Assembly: GCF_000219625.1 (NCBI RefSeq)
Contig: NC_018215.1
Location: 2,816,012 to 2,880,011 of the forward strand
Reading direction: 5' to 3'
Length of the DNA: 64,000 bases
DNA from: Zymoseptoria tritici IPO323
Taxonomy: Eukaryota > Ascomycota > Dothideomycetes > Mycosphaerellales > Mycosphaerellaceae
The notes under the pieces were generated by a model. It saw only the letters and a list, made by a program, of their open reading frames with translations. It made no database searches and had not been told where the DNA came from. Shown here one piece after another: positions 19,850 to 30,670 of this stretch. The position numbers and the translations under genes are program-made. Each line of letters begins with the position of its first letter. Position 1 is the first letter of the stretch.

Positions 19850-22800
19850 ATGCTTGACAGCGATGACTTCGGGATCGACGACGATGACACCGAGTTCCTC
19901 GACGCTGCCACACAGATAGCAGCATCTCAACATGGCGGCTTCGACCTCTCCCCGAGACCTGCCAAGAGGCAACGATTGACGCCTTCACCAGAGGACGAGA
20001 TCAAGGACGATGAATTTCCCGCGAGCTATGCCGGGCCTGGAGGCTTCACTCAAGTTTCCAACATGGACTTCACACAAGCCGAGCAGGATGAGAATGTGGA
20101 CCCGGACATCGATGAGGAAGGATACTACTTCCCGGGAGAGCTCGCGCGGGATCCGAATGCTGCGAAGCAATCCAAGTACAAGATTCATGTTCCTACCAAA
20201 GGCGGCAAGTTTCCCGACATGGTCTTCACTCAAACGCAACATGGATTGGACGAGGATCCCACGAAGTTCAGAGGAGCGATTTGGAAGAGACCTCCAAAAC
20301 CGCCGGTCCCTGCTTTTGGCATGCAGAACAATGCAGCTGCGAACATTCGACCGAATGGGAATGGTGTTGCTGCTGGAGCGGCAATGAGAGGCATAGGAAG
20401 CTATTTCAAGTCCGCCCGTGCAGCACCTCCCGTCGAAGAAGATGATGCCGCCCTCGCTGCTCGTCTTCAGGCAGAAGAGAATGGTTTGGGTCTCCCTGCT
20501 GCGAATCCACGGCAGAACTTTACCTCCCAGAACAATTTCCAGGAGTACGACATGACGCAGGAGCTGGCTGATCTGCCTTCCGATGCTTTCTCGTCCTCAT
20601 CCCCGGAGAAGTCGCCAGCAAAAGGCGTCATCGAGCTTTCGTCTCAGCTGGAATCTGGAGCAGGGCCTCCGCAGCGACTTCGAGGTCCACAAACCGGTCT
20701 GAAGCAGCTCACAATTTTCGGTCAACCTGCAACGCAAGGCATCACTGCTTCACAAGCCGCGAAGAAGAGACATGCCTGGCCTCTGGCGAACAAGGAGGAG
20801 CCACCTACACATCACAAGCTTGACGACAAGGAGATGAAATCTTGGGTGTATCCCACGAATCTCGGCACAATCCGCGACTATCAATACAACATTGTCTCCC
20901 GCAGCTTGTTCCACAATACACTGGTCGCCCTTCCAACTGGACTGGGGAAGACCTTCATCGCCGCAACGGTCATGCTGAATTACTATCGCTGGACAACCTC
21001 CGCGCAGATTGTGTTCATGGCTCCGACGAAGCCTCTCATCGCTCAGCAGCTGGACGCATGTTATGGTATTGTGGGCATACCACGCCGCGACACCGTGTTG
21101 ATGACAGGTGAGACGACACCCGGTCGCCGTGCTGAAGAATGGCTGGAGAAGCGAGTGTTCTTCATGACTCCGCAAACAGTGATCAACGATTTGAAGACTG
21201 GCATTTGCGATCCGAAGAGAGTCGTTTTGCTGGTCGTGGATGAAGCGCACAAGGCTACTGGTGGGTATGCCTACACCGAGGTCATCGCATTCATGCGTCG
21301 CTTCAACAATAGCTTCCGAGTACTGGCTCTAACGGCCACACCTGGATCTACCGTCGAGGCCGTGCAGGCTGTCATTGACAATCTTGGAATCGCGAGAGTG
21401 GAGCTGCGCACCGAGCAGTCAATCGACATTCGCCAGTACACCCACGAGAAGCACACCGAGACTGAGGTCTTCGACTACAGCGAGGAGCAACGCCGAATTA
21501 TGGACCTGTTCTCACAAGCGGTCAAGCCGTCTTTGGAGAAGCTGTGCAGCAATGGCGCATACTGGTCGAGGGATCCCATGGCCATTTCAGCATATGGTTT
21601 GACGCAGTCACGACAGAAATGGGCGAGCTCTGAAGCGGGACGCAAGGCACCAATGCCAGTCAAGGGAATGCTCAATGCCATCTTCAATGTGCTCTCCCGA
21701 CTTGCGCACAATGTCGGATTGCTCAAATTTCATGGTGTCGTGCCTTTCTACACCGGCGTTCTGAGCTTCGAGAAAGAGGTCACCAGCGGTCTGACCAAAA
21801 GCAAGACTGCTGCAGCCATCGCAAACAGCGAGCCGTTCGTCAAGATGATGGGTACGATCCGGTCTTGGACTAACAACCCCGACTTTATTGGCCACCCGAA
21901 ATTGGAATACCTGCGAGAGGTCGTCCTGAACCACTTCCTCGACGCAGGAGAAGGTCGACAGGGAAGTGACGTACCACCCTCTGCCACGAGAGTGATGGTA
22001 TTCGCAAGCTACCGAGACAGTACGGAGGACATTTGCCGAGTTCTTAAGCGTAATGAGCCAATGATTCGCCCGCATGTGTTCGTCGGTCAGGCTGCTTCCA
22101 AGGGATCGGAAGGTATGGATCAGAAGCGGCAGAATGCTGTTATCCAAGACTTCAAAAGTGGGAAGTATAACTGTCTGGTTGCGACCTCGATTGGCGAGGA
22201 GGGTCTGGACATTGGCACGGTCGACTTGATCGTCTGCTACGATGCGTCGTCATCGCCGATTCGAATGCTGCAACGTATTGGGCGCACGGGTCGAAAGCGT
22301 GTTGGCCAGGTCCGCCTATTGCTGATGAAGGACAAAGAGGAGAAGGACTACGCAAAAGCCCAGGACAACTACGCTTACATCCAGAAGACGATTGCAGACG
22401 ACAGCAAGTATGCTTACCGTGATGATCAGAGTCCTCGAATCTTGCCCAGGGAAGTCAAGCCCATCGCCGACAAGCGACCTGTGGACATTCCACCCGAGAA
22501 CAGCCAGCCGATCGACTTGAACGAGAGAGCTCGAAAAGGCAGAGGCAAGGCACCAAAGAGACCTCCGAAGAAGTTTCATATGCCCGACAACGTGCGAACC
22601 GGCTTCGTCAAGGCTTCCCGCATTGGATCCGATGATGACAGCGCTGAGCATGCACCTGTGGCTCAAAAGAAGGCAGCCGCGAAGAAGAAACCAGCTCCCG
22701 CTAAACGACGCCAACCTTCACCTACGCCTGAGCCCGAGATTGCTGCACTGCCTTACCTCGCTGATGTCGTGTTGACCGACGCACAGCAGCAGGAACTGGA

Positions 22801-23827
22801 GACTGCTTATGCTCGGACTGCTGACGATGGTGAAGATGCTTTGATCCAGCCTATCGATGCCGCAAGCTATCCTGCTGCTAAACTTGTCGAACTCGGGCCG
22901 ACGAAGCACATCCGTCACGGTCGCATGGCTGAGTTGGTGCAAAAGACCATGCGAGCCATTTGTGATGTCGATAATGACACGATCCAGCGGCTGGAAGAGA
23001 ATCTGCATTTGAGCGACCTGGAGGATGCTGGACCAGCCCGCTCGCGACTTGTGAAGCCGCGTGCAGAGCCGGCGAGGACGACGTCCGCGGACTCTGCCAC
23101 AGCTGCGAAAAAATCAGCTCTGGCAAGCAAGCCCAGAAGTCGACCAAAGAAAGCTTCCGCAATCGACTTGGAAGAGTCTGACGCCGACGACCTCGCAACC
23201 ACATCTCGTCTCGCCAGACCCGCTGCAAAATCGAAGGCCACCGCTCTACCTGCCCAGAAAGTCGCATCACCGCCGCCAGAAGACTCCGAGCCCGAGGAAC
23301 CCACTCTGCCAGTCCCATTCTCACGCCTCCCACCACCAAGACCAACACCCGTCAAACGCAAACGTGCTGCGCCGAAGAAGTCCAAAGCCGCAGCCGCCAA
23401 ACCTGCCAAGCCTCGACGCAATCAGCCCTCCTACGGAAGCGGTGCCGAAGAAGGCGCATCCTCCAGTCCGATTCCTTCGCCGACTCAACGTGGTGCATTC
23501 GAGGAGTTGGGATCGGAAGACACAAGTGGTGCTGAAGAAGAGGAAGAGGAGGAGATGGATAGTGAAATGGCGGCTTGGATTGCTCCGAGCGATGAGGTGG
23601 TTGAGGCGCAGAGTTCGAGTCAGGTTGAGGAGGTTGGTGGGAGGAGAGGGGGGAGGTTGAAGAAGAAGGGTAAGGGGATGGCGTTGGAGGATTTGATGGA
23701 GGAGAGTGAGCGGGAGGAGGAGGATGTTGTGGAGGTGGGAGGCGATGAGGAGGAAGGTGTCGGTGGAGCTGCGGTGCAGAAGGGGAGACGGAGGAGGGTT
23801 GTGGAGGATAGTGATAGTGAGGAGTGA
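19850..23827 (+). CDS. MPH1: ATP-dependent 3'-5' DNA helicase MPH1 (FANCM orthologue)
   Basis: SF2 helicase of the FANCM/Mph1/Hef family that dissolves D-loops and remodels stalled forks in the nucleus, 1325 residues in one exon. Helicase motifs: Q-motif/entry IRDYQYNIV, Walker A PTGLGKT (about 365), DEAH in VVDEAHKATGG (about 464), motif III ALTATPG, and motif VI QRIGRTGRKR (about 808). The region between the two RecA lobes (IDIRQYTHEKHTE... LSRLAHNVGLLKFHG) is the helical Hef/FANCM insert. The N-terminus is disordered with repeated FTQ patches. The C-terminus (after 900) is Lys/Pro/Glu-rich low complexity. There is no nuclease domain, as in yeast Mph1. Length is normal for filamentous fungi (about 1100-1400). 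Confidence 0.97.
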   Translation: MLDSDDFGIDDDDTEFLDAATQIAASQHGGFDLSPRPAKRQRLTPSPEDEIKDDEFPASYAGPGGFTQVSNMDFTQAEQDENVDPDIDEEGYYFPGELARDPNAAKQSKYKIHVPTKGGKFPDMVFTQTQHGLDEDPTKFRGAIWKRPPKPPVPAFGMQNNAAANIRPNGNGVAAGAAMRGIGSYFKSARAAPPVEEDDAALAARLQAEENGLGLPAANPRQNFTSQNNFQEYDMTQELADLPSDAFSSSSPEKSPAKGVIELSSQLESGAGPPQRLRGPQTGLKQLTIFGQPATQGITASQAAKKRHAWPLANKEEPPTHHKLDDKEMKSWVYPTNLGTIRDYQYNIVSRSLFHNTLVALPTGLGKTFIAATVMLNYYRWTTSAQIVFMAPTKPLIAQQLDACYGIVGIPRRDTVLMTGETTPGRRAEEWLEKRVFFMTPQTVINDLKTGICDPKRVVLLVVDEAHKATGGYAYTEVIAFMRRFNNSFRVLALTATPGSTVEAVQAVIDNLGIARVELRTEQSIDIRQYTHEKHTETEVFDYSEEQRRIMDLFSQAVKPSLEKLCSNGAYWSRDPMAISAYGLTQSRQKWASSEAGRKAPMPVKGMLNAIFNVLSRLAHNVGLLKFHGVVPFYTGVLSFEKEVTSGLTKSKTAAAIANSEPFVKMMGTIRSWTNNPDFIGHPKLEYLREVVLNHFLDAGEGRQGSDVPPSATRVMVFASYRDSTEDICRVLKRNEPMIRPHVFVGQAASKGSEGMDQKRQNAVIQDFKSGKYNCLVATSIGEEGLDIGTVDLIVCYDASSSPIRMLQRIGRTGRKRVGQVRLLLMKDKEEKDYAKAQDNYAYIQKTIADDSKYAYRDDQSPRILPREVKPIADKRPVDIPPENSQPIDLNERARKGRGKAPKRPPKKFHMPDNVRTGFVKASRIGSDDDSAEHAPVAQKKAAAKKKPAPAKRRQPSPTPEPEIAALPYLADVVLTDAQQQELETAYARTADDGEDALIQPIDAASYPAAKLVELGPTKHIRHGRMAELVQKTMRAICDVDNDTIQRLEENLHLSDLEDAGPARSRLVKPRAEPARTTSADSATAAKKSALASKPRSRPKKASAIDLEESDADDLATTSRLARPAAKSKATALPAQKVASPPPEDSEPEEPTLPVPFSRLPPPRPTPVKRKRAAPKKSKAAAAKPAKPRRNQPSYGSGAEEGASSSPIPSPTQRGAFEELGSEDTSGAEEEEEEEMDSEMAAWIAPSDEVVEAQSSSQVEEVGGRRGGRLKKKGKGMALEDLMEESEREEEDVVEVGGDEEEGVGGAAVQKGRRRRVVEDSDSEE

Positions 23828-24187
23828 GGAGGGAGTGAGGGGCTTGTGGGGTTGATGGTATGACGGGTATGAGTAGATCAATTGACGACTTCTGCTATGT
23901 CTTGGCTTGGATGCCTGTAATGGTCGATTTTTGATGTTCTCCGAATACATTCTGTTCCATCCATCTAACGTTACAGTACTCGCGAGCTGTGTTCATAAGA
24001 TCAAGAAGTGAAGTCGTCGGGGAGAAGTCCAAGTGATCGACCCTTTCAACTGCGGACGGGAAGATGCGCCACATCCCGCCGCCAGCTCTTGCTCGGCGTT
24101 TGGGCCTCGAACTTCACCATTGAAGCGACCATCAACAACCCCTCCACCAAGCAACAACACCTCTCCACCAACACACACACACACAAA
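23828..24187. other. Intergenic region MPH1 / CAP2
   Basis: 360 bp; the last 60 bp are an A/C-rich leader ending in a CACACA run directly before the CAP2 ATG. Confidence 0.4.
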
Positions 24188-25079
24188 ATGTCAGACCCGT
24201 TCGACGCAGCACTGTACACTCCTTCACCCTCTCCCTCTCCACTCCTTCACCCAACTGACCCCACTCCCTCCCAGCGACCTCCTCCGCCGCCTCCCCCCCT
24301 CCTCCACAGCCACCAACCTCGCCGGCATCATCTCCCTCCAACCCTCCCTCGAAGAAGACCTCCTCTCCTCCGTCGACGTCTCCCTCACCGCCCGCCGCTG
24401 TCCCAAATCCGGCCGCGACTACCTCTGCTGCGACTACAACCGCGACGGCGCATCTTACCGCTCGCCTTGGAGCAATGAATTCGACCCGAAGCCGGAGGAT
24501 CCCGAGGAAGTGGGCGAGTTGATTCCCAGCGGGAGGGTCAGGAGGATGGAAGAGCAGTTGAATATGGGTGTGGATGTATATCGGGAATTGTATTATGAGG
24601 GCGGGGTTAGTAGTGCGTATCTTTGGGCGTTGGATGAGGGGTTCGCGGGGGTGGTGTTGTTTAAGAAAGAGACGACAGCGGGCAAGGAAGGCGGGTGGGA
24701 CAGCATTCACGTTCTGGAAGTCAGCGAAGCAGCCACGAAGCGTTCGGCGCACTATAAACTCACGAGCACGGTCATTTTGGATCTGGGACTGCAGTCGAAG
24801 GAGGTGGATAGTTTGGAGTTGGCGGGGAATTTGACGCGGCAGACGCAGCAGGACTTGCCGCTTAATGGACTGAGGGATGCGGAAATTGAGGGGTGTCATG
24901 TGGTGAATATTGGGAGGATGGTGGAGGATATGGAGACGAGGATGAGGAATTTGCTGCAGGAGGTGTATTTTGGGAAGGCGAGGGATGTGGTGGGGGATTT
25001 GAGGAGTATTCAGATGTTGAGTGAGGTGGGGAAGGATCGGGCGGCGCATAAGGAGGTGATTGGGAAGATGAATCGATAA
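24188..25079 (+). CDS. CAP2: F-actin-capping protein subunit beta
   Basis: Beta subunit of the CapZ heterodimer that caps actin filament barbed ends in the cytoplasm and endocytic patches. Exon 1 is only 26 nt (24188-24213: MSDPFDAA plus two bases). It joins exon 2 (24275-25079) through a GT..AG intron to give the canonical start MSDPFDAALDLLRRLPP. The protein has 276 residues, near the usual 270-290. Strong family blocks are GRDYLCCDYNRDGASYRSPWSNEFDP, the VYRELYYEGGVSSAYLWALDEGFAGVVLFKK core and the HYKLTSTVIL block; the C-terminal tentacle helix is present. An unspliced reading would give a proline-rich N-terminus that is unlike the family, so the tiny first exon is preferred. Confidence 0.95.
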
Positions 25080-25397
25080 CTGGGGAGATCTGGAAATGAG
25101 AAGTTCTGCGATCAGGATAAGTCTGCGATCAGGATAAGTCTGCGATCAGGAGGAGTCTAGTAGGGGAGGAGGAGGGCTGTGGTCAGGCGTAGTTCAGGCG
25201 GAGTCTGCGACAAGGAGGGCGAGGAGTATGAACTGATTCGTACAGATACAGAAGACTAAAGAATTATGATCTCAGCACCGCACTCGTACTCTCTTCTCTT
25301 TTGCGCTCATTCACCGGAACCGCTATCTCCGAATCAGCACTTCTCCAGGATCAACATTCTCGACAGGACCACCATCGCTGTCATCCATATCCCCACT
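25080..25397. other. Convergent intergenic region with 17-bp tandem repeat
   Basis: 318 bp between CAP2 and the minus-strand 2EXR-like gene, including the tandem repeat at 25105-25155. Confidence 0.4.
25105..25155. repeat. 17-bp tandem repeat, three copies
   Basis: TCTGCGATCAGGATAAG occurs exactly at 25105-25121 and 25122-25138, with a third variant copy (two changes) at 25139-25155. Confidence 0.9.
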
Positions 25398-26681
25398 TCA
25401 TTCGTCTCCGCCTTGACCCGCAGGATGCTCCAGCGGGAAGAGCGGCATTCCTCTCTCCCAAAGTCGCTGCACCCTCGTCGACTGCGACTGCCCATGGCTC
25501 CACTGTCCCAGCTGTCGATTCCAGAGCTCCATGCTCTCACGCTCCGCCGAAGTCGTCTCACTCACATCTCCACCATCTCGATACTTGGCACACTGCCAAA
25601 GCTGACGCTCCCTAGTGTCGTCGCAAAAAATCGCCCGCCGGCCATCGGCCATGAACCACTCGTACACCACCATCAAGCGGACGTTGGGAATGTAGTGGCG
25701 AGCCCAGTAGAAGTAGTCCCAGATCAAGTCTCTTGCTTCGATCCATCGGTTGTTTCGATCCTCGTGCTCGTTGTCGCGAATATCTCCGATGAGCCCCCAT
25801 ACGATCCAGACCCTGCGAGGTGTCATGTGTGGACGTCGGCGTTGCTGCTCTAGAAACTCCGCGCCGATCGCTCTCAGGCGCTTTGCGAGGACGAAGTTGT
25901 TGTTGGGAGGGAATGGGAAGACGGGCGCCCATATTACGAAGCGGAGGTTTCTGTAGTAGTCCTCGGCGCATTCTTGGTAGAGTTGGCTGCAAGTTTGGAT
26001 CCAGGACGAACATGGAGAAGTGTGCTTGGTCTTTGGAAGTCTGAGGTCGACGGTGATGTCCTGTGCGAGGATTCGATCATGGATCTTCTGACGGAGTTCG
26101 AGGGGAAGGTCGAGGAGATGACAATTGGGCTGTGCAATCACGGCTCTTGTGAGCAGTGGATGGTCCGGCGGGAACTCGTGCGGAATAGGTGGAATGGTTG
26201 GACGGGGATGGTTCGGCTTGGGGGGAATCCGGTAGTACTCCGACGAGTCGATGCCGGTGAGTGCGTCATGACAGGAATCGCAACTCCGAGAGGCTTCTGG
26301 CATGAGATTGTTGAGTGGATGAGATGACCTGGTGTTCTGAGGGAGAGGTTGCTGAGGCGATTCATTCATCACTGGCATGGGCTTGTCTTTCTTCGAGCGT
26401 ACGGGAATGGATGATCTGAAGGAAGTCGAAGGAGTGGGTTCATTATGCGGCACGTCGCCAGGAGACCGAGTTGAGGCGCATGGGGACAATGCATCCGGCC
26501 GACGCGGCGATGGTGGCTTGCTCGACGGACCTGGTTTGGTTCTGGTCCCTGATGAACGCGGCGGACGGAGAGGATGCGAACGGGGCATGTCCAGGGCATG
26601 TCGTAGACTTGAGGAGACCGATTGAAGCCAACCTGGTATCCTGCTCTTTGGTTCGCCGCTTGGCGCTGGTCTGTTGTCCAT
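25398..26681 (-). CDS. 2EXR/F-box-like protein with disordered N-terminus
   Basis: Uncharacterised 427-residue protein, single exon, ATG at 26681. The first about 180 residues are Pro/Ser/Arg rich and probably disordered. The folded part begins with HLLDLPLELRQKIHDRILAQDITVDLRLP and continues SSWIQTCSQLYQECAEDYYRNLRFVIW, the two-block signature of fungal 2EXR/F-box-like proteins; the remainder (RRVWIVWGLIGD, WDYFYWARHYIPNVRLMVVYEW) is a predicted alpha/beta domain. No membrane segment or enzyme motif was seen. Coding assignment rests on length and the motif; function is unknown. Confidence 0.8.
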   Translation of the reverse strand: MDNRPAPSGEPKSRIPGWLQSVSSSLRHALDMPRSHPLRPPRSSGTRTKPGPSSKPPSPRRPDALSPCASTRSPGDVPHNEPTPSTSFRSSIPVRSKKDKPMPVMNESPQQPLPQNTRSSHPLNNLMPEASRSCDSCHDALTGIDSSEYYRIPPKPNHPRPTIPPIPHEFPPDHPLLTRAVIAQPNCHLLDLPLELRQKIHDRILAQDITVDLRLPKTKHTSPCSSWIQTCSQLYQECAEDYYRNLRFVIWAPVFPFPPNNNFVLAKRLRAIGAEFLEQQRRRPHMTPRRVWIVWGLIGDIRDNEHEDRNNRWIEARDLIWDYFYWARHYIPNVRLMVVYEWFMADGRRAIFCDDTRERQLWQCAKYRDGGDVSETTSAERESMELWNRQLGQWSHGQSQSTRVQRLWERGMPLFPLEHPAGQGGDE

Positions 26682-27894
26682 TGCTTTTCGACGGAATCGT
26701 CTCTGGCGCAGGCGATGTTGGACAAGAGCAGAATTGATGATGGTTCGTTAGGCAATGGATGACTTTGGCTCCGTTGATTTGCGAGCTTGAGCAGATAAAC
26801 ACGTATGTTCGATTGCTAGGACACAAACCTTCACGCGTTCGAAAAGCGATGAAATACCGCGAATGCGCTGGAGCGAGAGAGCGGGGAAGCAAATATCGAG
26901 CAAACGGTCGACGGTAATCGACGTGCTTTCATTGTGGATGTCAAAAGAAGCAACGCTTTTGAAGCAAGTGGAAGGCGGTGTACGGACGGCTATGTTATTG
27001 GACCTTGAAAGTCGTCGCAACCAAGCACTCTCGTTGCCGGGGACATGTTTCCCAGACACGATACACGATCCGCAACCGTGTACACGGCAGCCGCAACCTA
27101 CGTGAGGGCACCCGCTGTCTCGGGTCTTAGGCTCGCTAAAGCTTCACCTTCGAACACGCCGTTCACTTTGTTGTAGGTTAGAAAACTCATTTACGTTCAC
27201 GACGCCGTCGAACTTCGCTAAAGCTCGTTCTTGTGGCGCCGTTCTCTCTGTCGGAAATTCTTCTGCGTACTTTTCGGATCGCAGTCGCCATGTTATTCAG
27301 AATCGGACCCAGGTTCCCAGTCCGGCCCATACCACTCTTCCATTCCATGTGGCCAAAATTCAAGAATCCACGGCCGTCTTTGTGTCGAGGGTCGACGAGG
27401 GCCATGCCACTGCTTATTTCAGCGTGCCATGCTCATATCATCCTGGGTGGCTGGCACAGAGACTCGACCATGTTGAAATACGGTGGCTGGCAATGGCTGG
27501 CTAGCTCCAAATGGTGTATATTAGGAAATCTCTCTCCTTGTTGGTAGTTAGTTCTTCAATTAATCACTTGACAAGATATCCTTTCATCAGACCACCGTCC
27601 AAGTGCGCAGTTGACCATCCCCGAGACTGTTCCATATCGCTGTAGAAGTACGCGACGCTGTGATCAACGACTCTTAATGAACGAGGCTGGAAACAAGGCA
27701 TCGCCTCCGGGCACTACACCTGCCTTATTCGGGACATGGAGCGCCCGCCGCTGTTGCATCTTCGAGGATGTACTGCAACACAGCAACTCGGAGCAACACA
27801 GCAACTCGGAGCTAGACCTAGGCATGCATTCGCCATGCCGTCTACGGCGCCTTTTCTCTGCGGTATGCCAACCGCACGAAAACTACATTGTTGA
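26682..27894. other. Gene-poor stretch
   Basis: 1.2 kb with only short ORFs on both strands (the longest on + at 27233-27547, 104 codons, no recognisable character). An 18-bp direct repeat CAACACAGCAACTCGGAG lies at 27776-27793 and 27794-27811. Marks the transition from the conserved left block to the repeat-rich right half. Confidence 0.45.
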
Positions 27895-28085
27895 GATCAC
27901 AATGCTTCCCAAGAGTCATGTCGTGCCATCATGGACCACTTGGGTGTTCCATCGATTTTTACGCTCTGCCATACCAAGCACGAGTGGACATTTGAACCCT
28001 AGGACGGACCCGGACGCAGCAAATCGATATCGAGAAGACATCCCCAGAGCATGGCTTCATCTTGTCTTTCACGACGATGTCCGAC
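27895..28085 (+). pseudogene. Relic of the F-box/zinc-binding tandem family
   Basis: 27900-27965 matches the F-box region of the copy at 39637 (TGCTTCCC-AAGAGTCAT, CGTGCCATCAT, CACTTG), with one base lost after CTTCCC, which breaks the frame. 28009-28085 matches the 3' end of the gene at 40247-40861 (the run GACGCAGCAAATCGATATCGAGAAGA is shared) and a little downstream sequence (CTTCATCTTGTCTTTCA versus CTTCCTCTTGTCTTTCA). The middle of the gene, including the cysteine-rich part, is missing. So this is a frameshifted, internally deleted copy, now separated from its relatives by the gypsy insertion. Confidence 0.75.
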
Positions 28086-28270
28086 CACGCCGCAAAAGTT
28101 CTTGCAACGTTATCCTGCATTGATTGTGGGGTGATTGATGGATGGATTGACCGTCTTGCCACCTGTTCCCTCAAGGTGATCCTGATTTTGCCAAGACTGG
28201 GGTCCCCTGACATTACAACTTTTGAACGCATCGGAGTAGACACGACTTTGTAGTCTCAGGTGGTATATCT

Positions 28271-28501
28271 ATGAGGATCAGTGGGCGCAATGCCCGGTTC
28301 TCTTGGAGGGGAATGGCGTACGATGTGACATTGAGCGATGCTGGAGGGATTGTGACATCTGTTCCGCTGGGCGACGTTGTGCCGGTGGACGATGTAACGG
28401 CAGGTGATGTTCTGCCGGGGCCGGACTGTGCGGAAGAATTGTTTTCTCCCGAGGAGACCCCGCGGTACGACGAGGCTGTGCTTGATTCGATGCGTCACAC
28501 G
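28271..28501 (+). CDS. Possible small ORF interrupted at its 3' end by the gypsy insertion
   Basis: From ATG 28271 the frame is open and reads protein-like, acidic sequence (YDVTLSDAGGIVTSVPLGDVVPVDD, CAEELFSPEETPRYDEAVLDSMRHT) up to the LTR boundary at 28502. If the element and one target copy are removed, the frame continues for only LYIR then stop, giving about 82 codons. No family is recognised. It may be a fragment of a larger gene or chance coding-like sequence. Confidence 0.3.
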
Positions 28502-28677
28502 TGTTCAAAAACACCAAAAAAACCTCGCTCAGGTTTACTTGAACCCTTGAAGCCTCAGGCACCGTTTCACTTGAAGGCCCGTTATTATCATATAACTCGC
28601 TCGTTTCAGTTAGTCTATATAGCTTAAGGGCCTCCGCCCTTATAAATAAGTATCATTCTTTTTCCGCTTTTTAATCA
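28502..28677 (+). repeat. 5' LTR of element A
   Basis: 176 bp, TGTTC...TAATCA. A possible primer-binding site begins with TGG at 28680 (TGGTAGCTGAGAGC); the tRNA was not identified. A TATA-like TATAAATAAG lies at 28641. Confidence 0.9.
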
Positions 28678-29194
28678 TCTGGTAGCTGAGAGCACTTAAG
28701 GCGGCTCCTTAGCCGTCTCACCGGCTAGCTCTGCCACTTAAGGGTCAGAGCTGGCCGGATGCTCGATTTATTGCCCATTTAATTAAACCAGCTTGAAACG
28801 ACTCTAGTTTAAGACCTCCTTAGACCTATGGACTATACCGGACTTTCTACTTGGACTATACACCTAACTAGAAGCACCGGGTTTTCCATAGCTAGGGGTC
28901 CCATACATAGCGATTCACTCGGCGGTGCTATGTGTGCTAGATTGCCAACTCCTACTTAAACGTTAACGCAAAACTCGTTTTGCCTTAAGTTTGAGACTTA
29001 AAGCGTAGAATTACCGCACTCAAAACTAGTTACCTAAACGCTTAAAGCGCGCTATGTTTGAACACGACAATAGCTAGAGCTGCCTAGCCGCTTAAGGAAC
29101 TATAAGGAGGAAGTTATAACCCTTTAAGTTACCGGAAGCAACAACAACAGCAACTTAATTCAGTTCGATTAATAACCTATCCTACTAAGACAAG

Positions 29195-30670
29195 ATGTCC
29201 GTTACTAGCTAAGCCGAAGGAACTACAGAGCTTCCTTCCTCCTACGACTTAAACCTAACAGTCGCTAAAGGAGAAAGGCTTAAGGAAGATAGGTAAGGCT
29301 ATCTAAGCCTAATTAACGAACTTAATCGCATTAAGGAACGAGGTAGCGATGCAGGGGCGGCACTATCTACTACTGCTCGTCTCTTCCCTAAAGGAGATCC
29401 TCAGACGGATCCCCTAGCTCCACTTAGAGCTAATATTACCTTCCGAACTCCCACTTAACTAAGCCGACCTACTGCTAATGTAGGCTTAGGCCCTACTCGT
29501 TTCAGCGAGCATGTAGCCGCCTTAAGGGAGATAGAGGAACATATTAATCGACTTAAAGCGGACGCTGTCCGACTTTAGGCCGAGAACGCCTGCTTGTCCT
29601 AGGAGCCTGTTCAAGCAGGATCTGCCAACAGGCCTATCCGGGGACCAAGCGAGCTAGGAGCCGTACAGTTTAAGCCATCCCTATATCGAGGAGATAACCC
29701 TGGACACGGCTTAAGTAACGACGAGGGACCAAGTCGTCCCTATCGCTACACGTCTAGAACACCAGGCAGGGATACAACTCCCCTTAATTCCTTAGATACT
29801 TCTATTAAGGCTTCCGTCCGGGCACTAGAACCATACTGGGGAGACACTCGAAACAACGCTACTAATATCTAGGTCAGGTCTATAGAGCGTTACTTAAGGT
29901 CTTAGATTGCCCTAAGATGGAGGGGTATCCGCCCATCCGAAGCTAACCTTATCGAATTAGTAGGTAGCTAGATGTAGCGTAACGCCCTTGCTTAGTAGGA
30001 GGAACAGGAAGAGACTTGTAGGCTTAAGATTATCGAGGGAACCCATACCCTTAACTTAATGCTCGGCAACCTCGTCTCCTATTTCCAAGATTATTATTAC
30101 TAAGAGAAGCTCTAGAGACAATACCGAGCTCTTAAGCAAACAGGAGGTGTTATTACCTTCTATTACAAAATCCTCTCCGTAGCTCGCATGCTTAAGCTAA
30201 GGCCTAATAACTTCTCTAATGCTACTGTCTTCTTTAATAGGCTTAAGCTGTCGATTCGAGCGGAGCTTATTCGACACAAGCTTACCCCTTAAAAGGCTGG
30301 ACTATAGGAGATTATAGACCAGGCTCAAGCTATCGACGCAGCTAACTAGGAGGTCGTAGATTCTTAAAGGGGCCTAAGAATAGATGCCCCTGCCTTTAAG
30401 GAAAACCGCAATACTCTTGCCAGGAAGGCTTTTAAACTAAGAAAGGTAAACAAGACTACTGTGGAGTATATTGCCGCTGCCCTTAAACACATGGCTAACG
30501 ACAACAGCTCCAAGCCACCGGCTTAGGAGTATTCCTTAAAGTGCTATAACTGCGGAGTCGCCGGACACACCTGGTATCGCTGTTAGAAGAAGCTTAAGCT
30601 AGACTTACAGAAGAAGCAGGACGACTACAACAGACGCAAGGGGGGCTTAAGCAAGCCGACAAAAAAATAG
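29195..30670 (+). pseudogene. gag: Element A gag, RIP-inactivated
   Basis: From ATG 29195 a single frame with stops only at former CAA/CAG/TGG codons can be followed for about 490 codons. It contains a capsid-like helical region and ends in a zinc knuckle CYNCGVAGHTWYRC (about 30541-30585; C-x2-C-x4-H-x4-C), followed by a basic tail. The downstream pol is in another frame, so a frameshift between gag and pol is likely in the intact ancestor. Confidence 0.8.

Noticed and set aside
27611..28123. 170-codon ORF over the F-box relic
   Set aside because: The family similarity lies in another frame with an indel, so this ORF is accidental.
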